A program made the position numbers and the translations under genes. The notes beneath the pieces are model-generated. The model saw only the letters and a program-made list of their open reading frames with translations, ran no database searches and was not told the origin of the DNA. Positions 52,427 through 55,670 of a stretch of 55,670 bases of DNA are shown here, one piece after another; position 1 is the first letter of the stretch, and every line of letters begins with the position of its first letter. Source of the stretch: a virus; IMG/VR virus record IMGVR_UViG_3300027491_000004, positions 1-55,670 of that record; one strand, written 5' to 3'.

Positions 52427-53338
52427 ATGGCACTACCATCAACAGGCGCGATTTCGCTCAATGCAGTCAATGTGGAGCTTAACCTTCCGGGTACTACGAC
52501 AATTTCTTTGAATCAGTCAAGTGTGCGTACACTGTTTGGCGTAGCGAGTGGTGCAATCAGAATGTCGGATGGATATGGAAAGAGCAGCGCAGTAGTTGCA
52601 GCAGTAACAAATCTTACTGGATCTCCAGCATATATTTGCCAAAATGCGAATTGGGATGATGAGATTTCTTGGTATATTGGAAGCGGTACTGGTAGTATTA
52701 CAGTTTATTTACAGAGAACAGCATATAATAATTGCTCAGGGTGGTCAGAACACGCAACAGCAATTGCTACTGTAACGGCCGGATCCTGGATTACTATACA
52801 ACCGGAATCTTATAGAACAGTTAGTAATAATATGGCATACAGACTCAGAATGGTAAATTCTGCTGGAACGTCATACTCCGCTGGAATTGGAGTAGTATTT
52901 GATCACTGCAACAACTTCGATTATTGCAGCACAACCGATAACTGCCAAGATAATGGATCATGGGGATGTCATAATTGTAGCGAATCGTGTACTTGCAATG
53001 CCTGCAATTATGACTGCAATTGCGATTGCTCATTTGGATATGGTACTGGCGGATGCGATTGCGGAAATGCGTGTGATTGGTGCGCAAATTCACAAAACTA
53101 TGAATGCACCTGCGATTGCTATGGATGCTGTGATGAAAATAATGAAAACTGCACCTGTGATTGCTATGGATGCTGCAGTTGGGTAAGCAATCCTAATTAT
53201 CCGTGCCCGTGCGGCCAATCGCCGTGTGATACTTACTGCACTTGCCCGTGCGGTGAAACATGCAGCAATGGAAATCGCTATACGTGTTTTCAACATGAAT
53301 ATAATGTTTACACTTCCTCATGGGCCGCATGCGCTTAA
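52427..53338 (+). CDS. Virion protein with extremely cysteine-rich C-terminus
   Basis: 303 residues. The first 60 have a motif common in phage fibre/tail proteins (GAISLNAVNVELNLPGTTTI, SLNQSSVRTLFGVASGA, MSDGYGKS). Residues 60-165 look like a beta-sandwich (WYIGSGTGSITVYLQRT). From about 165 to the end I count 34 cysteines in about 137 residues, in CxC, CxxC and CC patterns, such as CTCNACNYDCNCDCSFGYG, CTCDCYGCC (twice), PCPCGQSPCDTYCTCPCG. It has no signal peptide. Metal binding or, after lysis, disulphide cross-linking are possible; neither is shown. No known family was recognised for the Cys region. Confidence 0.75.
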   Translation: MALPSTGAISLNAVNVELNLPGTTTISLNQSSVRTLFGVASGAIRMSDGYGKSSAVVAAVTNLTGSPAYICQNANWDDEISWYIGSGTGSITVYLQRTAYNNCSGWSEHATAIATVTAGSWITIQPESYRTVSNNMAYRLRMVNSAGTSYSAGIGVVFDHCNNFDYCSTTDNCQDNGSWGCHNCSESCTCNACNYDCNCDCSFGYGTGGCDCGNACDWCANSQNYECTCDCYGCCDENNENCTCDCYGCCSWVSNPNYPCPCGQSPCDTYCTCPCGETCSNGNRYTCFQHEYNVYTSSWAACA

Positions 53339-53349
53339 ATAATGTGATT

Positions 53350-54174
53350 ATGAATACAATACCAGAACCAAATATTCCAAATAATTCGGTGCTTACTCCT
53401 GAGAAATTTCAGGAGATTAAGTCCGCACTTGAATCAGAAAATTCAGTGCAGTTTCCATCTGCATTTCAGATGGCGCGGAATCTATTAAAACAGGCATGGA
53501 CATCGAGTATTGATGTTGCCCGCGGCCAACCTTTGCTAGCGTCTGCCGAAAAATCCAAGGCGCGCATGGATATTTGTAAAGGGTGCGAATTTTTGCGCGA
53601 TACTCGCTGCATGAAGTGCGGATGTTTTATGGACAAAAAGGTACATATCGAAAGCGCTCAGTGCCCAACTAATAAGTGGGGCGCAGATCTGCAGAGATTA
53701 TATCCCGCAGAAATTGCGCAGAAAAATTTAGAAAGTCCACATCGTACTTTACATAATATCGATATTCACAAAGAATTTTCCGCTGACGATGCTGCAGCAA
53801 TTGATCGTCTTGCCACGGAATCTCTTGAATTTGATGGACGTTTTTCCTGGAAAGGCATGCAATTTAAGGCAATTGTTGCTCCAAATGGTGCAAGACAAAT
53901 ATCGCAACTGCAACCAAAAATTTCTGTAGCGACATCAATGCCAAATCATAAGAATCTTTCTGTTGAAGAGCAGATCGAGTTTAATAATCTTTTGGTAAAA
54001 CATCAAGCGCCAGATCAGAATAAAGTATTTGCGTACAAATCTCAGATTTTTCATCTGACGCCACGCACATCGAAAGATGCAAAACCTGGACAGTTTATGA
54101 TAAACGTGATTGATCCGAACAATCCGCCACCAGGTGTAGTACTACCACCGACAGTTCCAGCGCCAACGACATAA
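53350..54174 (+). CDS. Cys-cluster (zinc-ribbon-like) protein with duplicated small domain
   Basis: The ATG at 53350 (274 residues) is chosen because it lies just after the stop of the Cys-rich gene; an in-frame ATG at 53320 lies inside that gene and would give 284 residues. Residues about 75-115 hold DICKGCEFLRDTRCMKCGCF, then CPTNKW, a C-x2-C...C-x2-C-x-C...C-P-x-x-K-W cluster known from other phage proteins (possibly DUF6171-like), likely to bind zinc. The later part contains two copies of a 35-45 residue module (FDGRFSWKGMQFKAIV; DQNKVFAYKSQIFHL) that occurs again as the next two genes. It ends in a Pro-rich tail. Function unknown. Confidence 0.7.
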   Translation: MNTIPEPNIPNNSVLTPEKFQEIKSALESENSVQFPSAFQMARNLLKQAWTSSIDVARGQPLLASAEKSKARMDICKGCEFLRDTRCMKCGCFMDKKVHIESAQCPTNKWGADLQRLYPAEIAQKNLESPHRTLHNIDIHKEFSADDAAAIDRLATESLEFDGRFSWKGMQFKAIVAPNGARQISQLQPKISVATSMPNHKNLSVEEQIEFNNLLVKHQAPDQNKVFAYKSQIFHLTPRTSKDAKPGQFMINVIDPNNPPPGVVLPPTVPAPTT

Positions 54175-54177
54175 ACT

Positions 54178-54411
54178 ATGTCCACAGACCAGCAAGAATT
54201 TCGCGCGCTGATAGAGAAGCACAAAGCTGCTGATCAGCCTAAGACCTTTGAATATAAAGGCACATACTACACATTGCGCCGCGATGAGTATAACGTAATG
54301 AACTGGATAATTACGCCAATGTCAGTAGAAAAATACAACAGTACAATTACTGGAATTCCATTAAATATTGTTACTGCACCAGCACCAGTAGAAAATAACA
54401 CCTCTTCTTAA
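54178..54411 (+). CDS. Small single-module protein (duplicate of preceding domain)
   Basis: This 77-residue protein has EFRALIEKHKAADQPKTFEY, then KGTYYTLRRDEYNVMNWIIT. It aligns by eye with EFNNLLVKHQAPDQNKVFAY in the previous gene and with the next gene. It starts 3 bases after the previous stop. No recognised function, probably a small beta-hairpin or SH3-like fold. Confidence 0.68.
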   Translation: MSTDQQEFRALIEKHKAADQPKTFEYKGTYYTLRRDEYNVMNWIITPMSVEKYNSTITGIPLNIVTAPAPVENNTSS

Positions 54412-54412
54412 T

Positions 54413-54607
54413 ATGCCTACTATACATTTTGGAATGCAGGAAGAAGAAATTGCAATTCTTAATCAGAGAATTGAGAATGCAAAGCAGCCGGGTAATTCTC
54501 GTGTATTTGAGTTCAAGGGGCATTACATTAAATTGACAGAAAATTCTGGTACTTGGTCACAGAGCATTTTAACACCCGAGCAAGTAGCTCAGCTAAACCA
54601 GCAATAA
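54413..54607 (+). CDS. Small single-module protein, second copy
   Basis: This 64-residue protein has EEEIAILNQRIENAKQPGNS, then RVFEFKGHYIKLTENSGTWS, and QSILTPEQVAQLNQQ. The FEFKGHYIKL core matches FEYKGTYYTL in the previous gene, so both stem from a common duplicated unit. It begins 1 base after the previous stop. Function unknown. Confidence 0.65.
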   Translation: MPTIHFGMQEEEIAILNQRIENAKQPGNSRVFEFKGHYIKLTENSGTWSQSILTPEQVAQLNQQ

Positions 54608-54616
54608 CCCGCTTCG

Positions 54617-55366
54617 ATGGCCTCACCTAATTCCAGACAAACTCTCATCGATTACTGCCTACGTTCACTCGGACAGCCAGTAATTGAGATCAATGTAGAC
54701 GACGATCAGATTTCTGACCGCGTGGATGAGGCTATTCAGTTTTATCGTGAGTATCACTCGGATGCGATCATTCGCCACTATCGAAAGCATCAGCTGACAC
54801 AGCAAAACATCACCGACGGATATATTGATATTCCCGACCAGCTCCTGTTCGTATCTCGTATTTTTCCGCTGGGGAATAATACCGTGTCTTCCTCGGGTAT
54901 GTGGTCTGCTCGCTATCAGATGCACCTGAATGATGTCTACGATCTTCAGTACGCAGGTGCTCTTGTCAATTACGAGATGACACGCCAATTCCTGGAGATG
55001 CTGGATATGCAGCTGAACGGTGTTCCTCCAGTACGGTTCAACCGCCATATGAATCGTCTGTACATCGACCTTGACTGGGGATATCGAGCAGTTGCTGGCG
55101 ACTATGTGATGGTCGATGCATATTCTGCAATTGATCCAGAAACATACACCGACATCTACAACGATATGTTCCTGAAGAAGTATACCACAGCACTTATCAA
55201 GCGTCAGTGGGGTATCAACCTGAAGAAGTTTGAGGGTATTCAGCTTCCGGGTGGAGTTACAATGAACGGCCAGCAAATTTACCAAGAAGCAATTGAAGAA
55301 ATCAAACAGCTTGAAGACGAGATGGAGTTAAAGTACGAGAAGCCAGTCGATTTCTTTGTAGGATAA
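54617..55366 (+). CDS. gp13: gp13 neck protein
   Basis: This 249-residue protein is somewhat shorter than T4 gp13 (309). It shows the gp13 pattern: LIDYCLRSLGQPVIEINVDD, DQISDRVDEAIQFYREYHSD, with the long central region (QFLEMLDMQLNGVPPVRFNR, RLYIDLDWGYRAVAGDYVMV) and the helix KKYTTALIKRQWGINLKKFE near the end. gp13 with gp14 forms the neck that closes the filled head and joins the tail. The next gene is gp14, 3 bases after the stop, as in T4. Confidence 0.85.
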   Translation: MASPNSRQTLIDYCLRSLGQPVIEINVDDDQISDRVDEAIQFYREYHSDAIIRHYRKHQLTQQNITDGYIDIPDQLLFVSRIFPLGNNTVSSSGMWSARYQMHLNDVYDLQYAGALVNYEMTRQFLEMLDMQLNGVPPVRFNRHMNRLYIDLDWGYRAVAGDYVMVDAYSAIDPETYTDIYNDMFLKKYTTALIKRQWGINLKKFEGIQLPGGVTMNGQQIYQEAIEEIKQLEDEMELKYEKPVDFFVG

Positions 55367-55369
55367 TCT

Positions 55370-55670
55370 ATGGCGCGCAACGTATACTTCTACGGACAAG
55401 ACTGTTACTATCTGCCGCGTAATATGGTGTCACGCGATATGATACTCAACGAGGCAATCGAGTCTAAGTTCGATGACGCTTATATGGTCGAGATGTACCT
55501 GGAAAACGTCGATGGATTTGATGGCGACGGATCGCTATTCACCAAATTTGGCCTGGAGATCCGCGAGCAAGCAACGTTTGTAGTTGCGAAGCGAACATGG
55601 GATAAGCTAGTAGGGGTCTGGAATAATGGCATTATTTCGAGTCGTCCAGCAGAAGGTGATCTAATTTACC
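55370..55670 (+). CDS. gp14: gp14 neck protein, N-terminal part (cut by window end)
   Basis: About 100 residues are present from the ATG at 55370. MARNVYFYGQDCYYLPRNMV is followed by SRDMILNEAIESKFDDAYMV, EMYLENVDGFDGDGSLFTKF and GLEIREQATFVVAKRTW, ending in GNPEG-like PAEGDLIY. The block CYYLPRN and the later EGDLIY match T4 gp14 (CYYVPRE, EGDLIYFP). gp14 forms the neck ring with gp13. The rest lies beyond the window. Confidence 0.85.
   Translation, partial: MARNVYFYGQDCYYLPRNMVSRDMILNEAIESKFDDAYMVEMYLENVDGFDGDGSLFTKFGLEIREQATFVVAKRTWDKLVGVWNNGIISSRPAEGDLIY

Noticed and set aside
53320-53349. Earlier ATG for the Cys-cluster gene
   Set aside because: It lies inside the previous gene, has no ribosome site, and adds ten residues without family support; kept as an alternative.

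Overview
This window looks like the structural (late) region of a T4-like myovirus, a phage with a contractile tail and a multi-ring baseplate. The basis is recognisable, mostly syntenic homologues of T4 genes 4, 48, 53, 27, 5, 25, 6, 7, 8, 13, 14 and 26, together with T4-type late promoter boxes (TATAAATA or one-base variants) at gene starts. The spike lacks the lysozyme domain of T4. The large DUF4815-type protein, the S74-terminated fibres and the LamG proteins resemble the marine/cyanophage branch of the T4 superfamily more than coliphage T4. No host gene, tRNA, integrase or CRISPR array is visible, and I cannot name the host.

Layout. A bidirectional promoter region at about 3695-3734 splits the map. 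Leftward (minus strand) run gene 4 (head-completion nuclease), an unrecognised conserved protein, a tail-tube-fold protein, gp26 with an apparent -1 frameshift extension, and the 5' part of a probable tape measure protein cut by the window edge. Rightward run gp48, gp53, gp27 (hub), gp5 (spike), an unknown helical protein, gp25, gp6, gp7, gp8, a 1587-residue DUF4815 protein and a companion structural protein. This is a nearly complete baseplate cassette.

From 22.2 to 52.3 kb lies a roughly 30 kb adhesin array. It holds a small coiled-coil protein, a 2140-residue S74 fibre, two small proteins, a 559-residue fibre, a 1337-residue fibre, a 2367-residue fibre, three overlapping LamG proteins, a 1848-residue S74 fibre and a short conserved protein. 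The large fibres share recombining sequence modules, and one carries a GC-rich block that looks acquired. From 52.4 kb come a cysteine-rich protein, a Cys-cluster protein and two tiny proteins that share a small duplicated domain, then the neck genes 13 and 14 (14 is cut by the window end).

Regulation. Twelve candidate late promoters were found. Several sit 5-10 bases from a start codon, which implies very short or absent leaders, and several overlap the previous stop codon as TAATAAATAG. Two Rho-independent terminator-like hairpins are seen (31.2 kb and 52.4 kb), the first with a late promoter inside its 5' arm. Shine-Dalgarno sequences are mostly absent. Genes are packed tightly, and no gene-free stretch exceeds 300 bases.

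The most interesting points are the slippery T TTT TTC at the end of gene 26 feeding an overlapping -1 frame just before the tape measure gene, the promoter nested in a terminator, the 34-cysteine C-terminal domain, and the modular fibre array.
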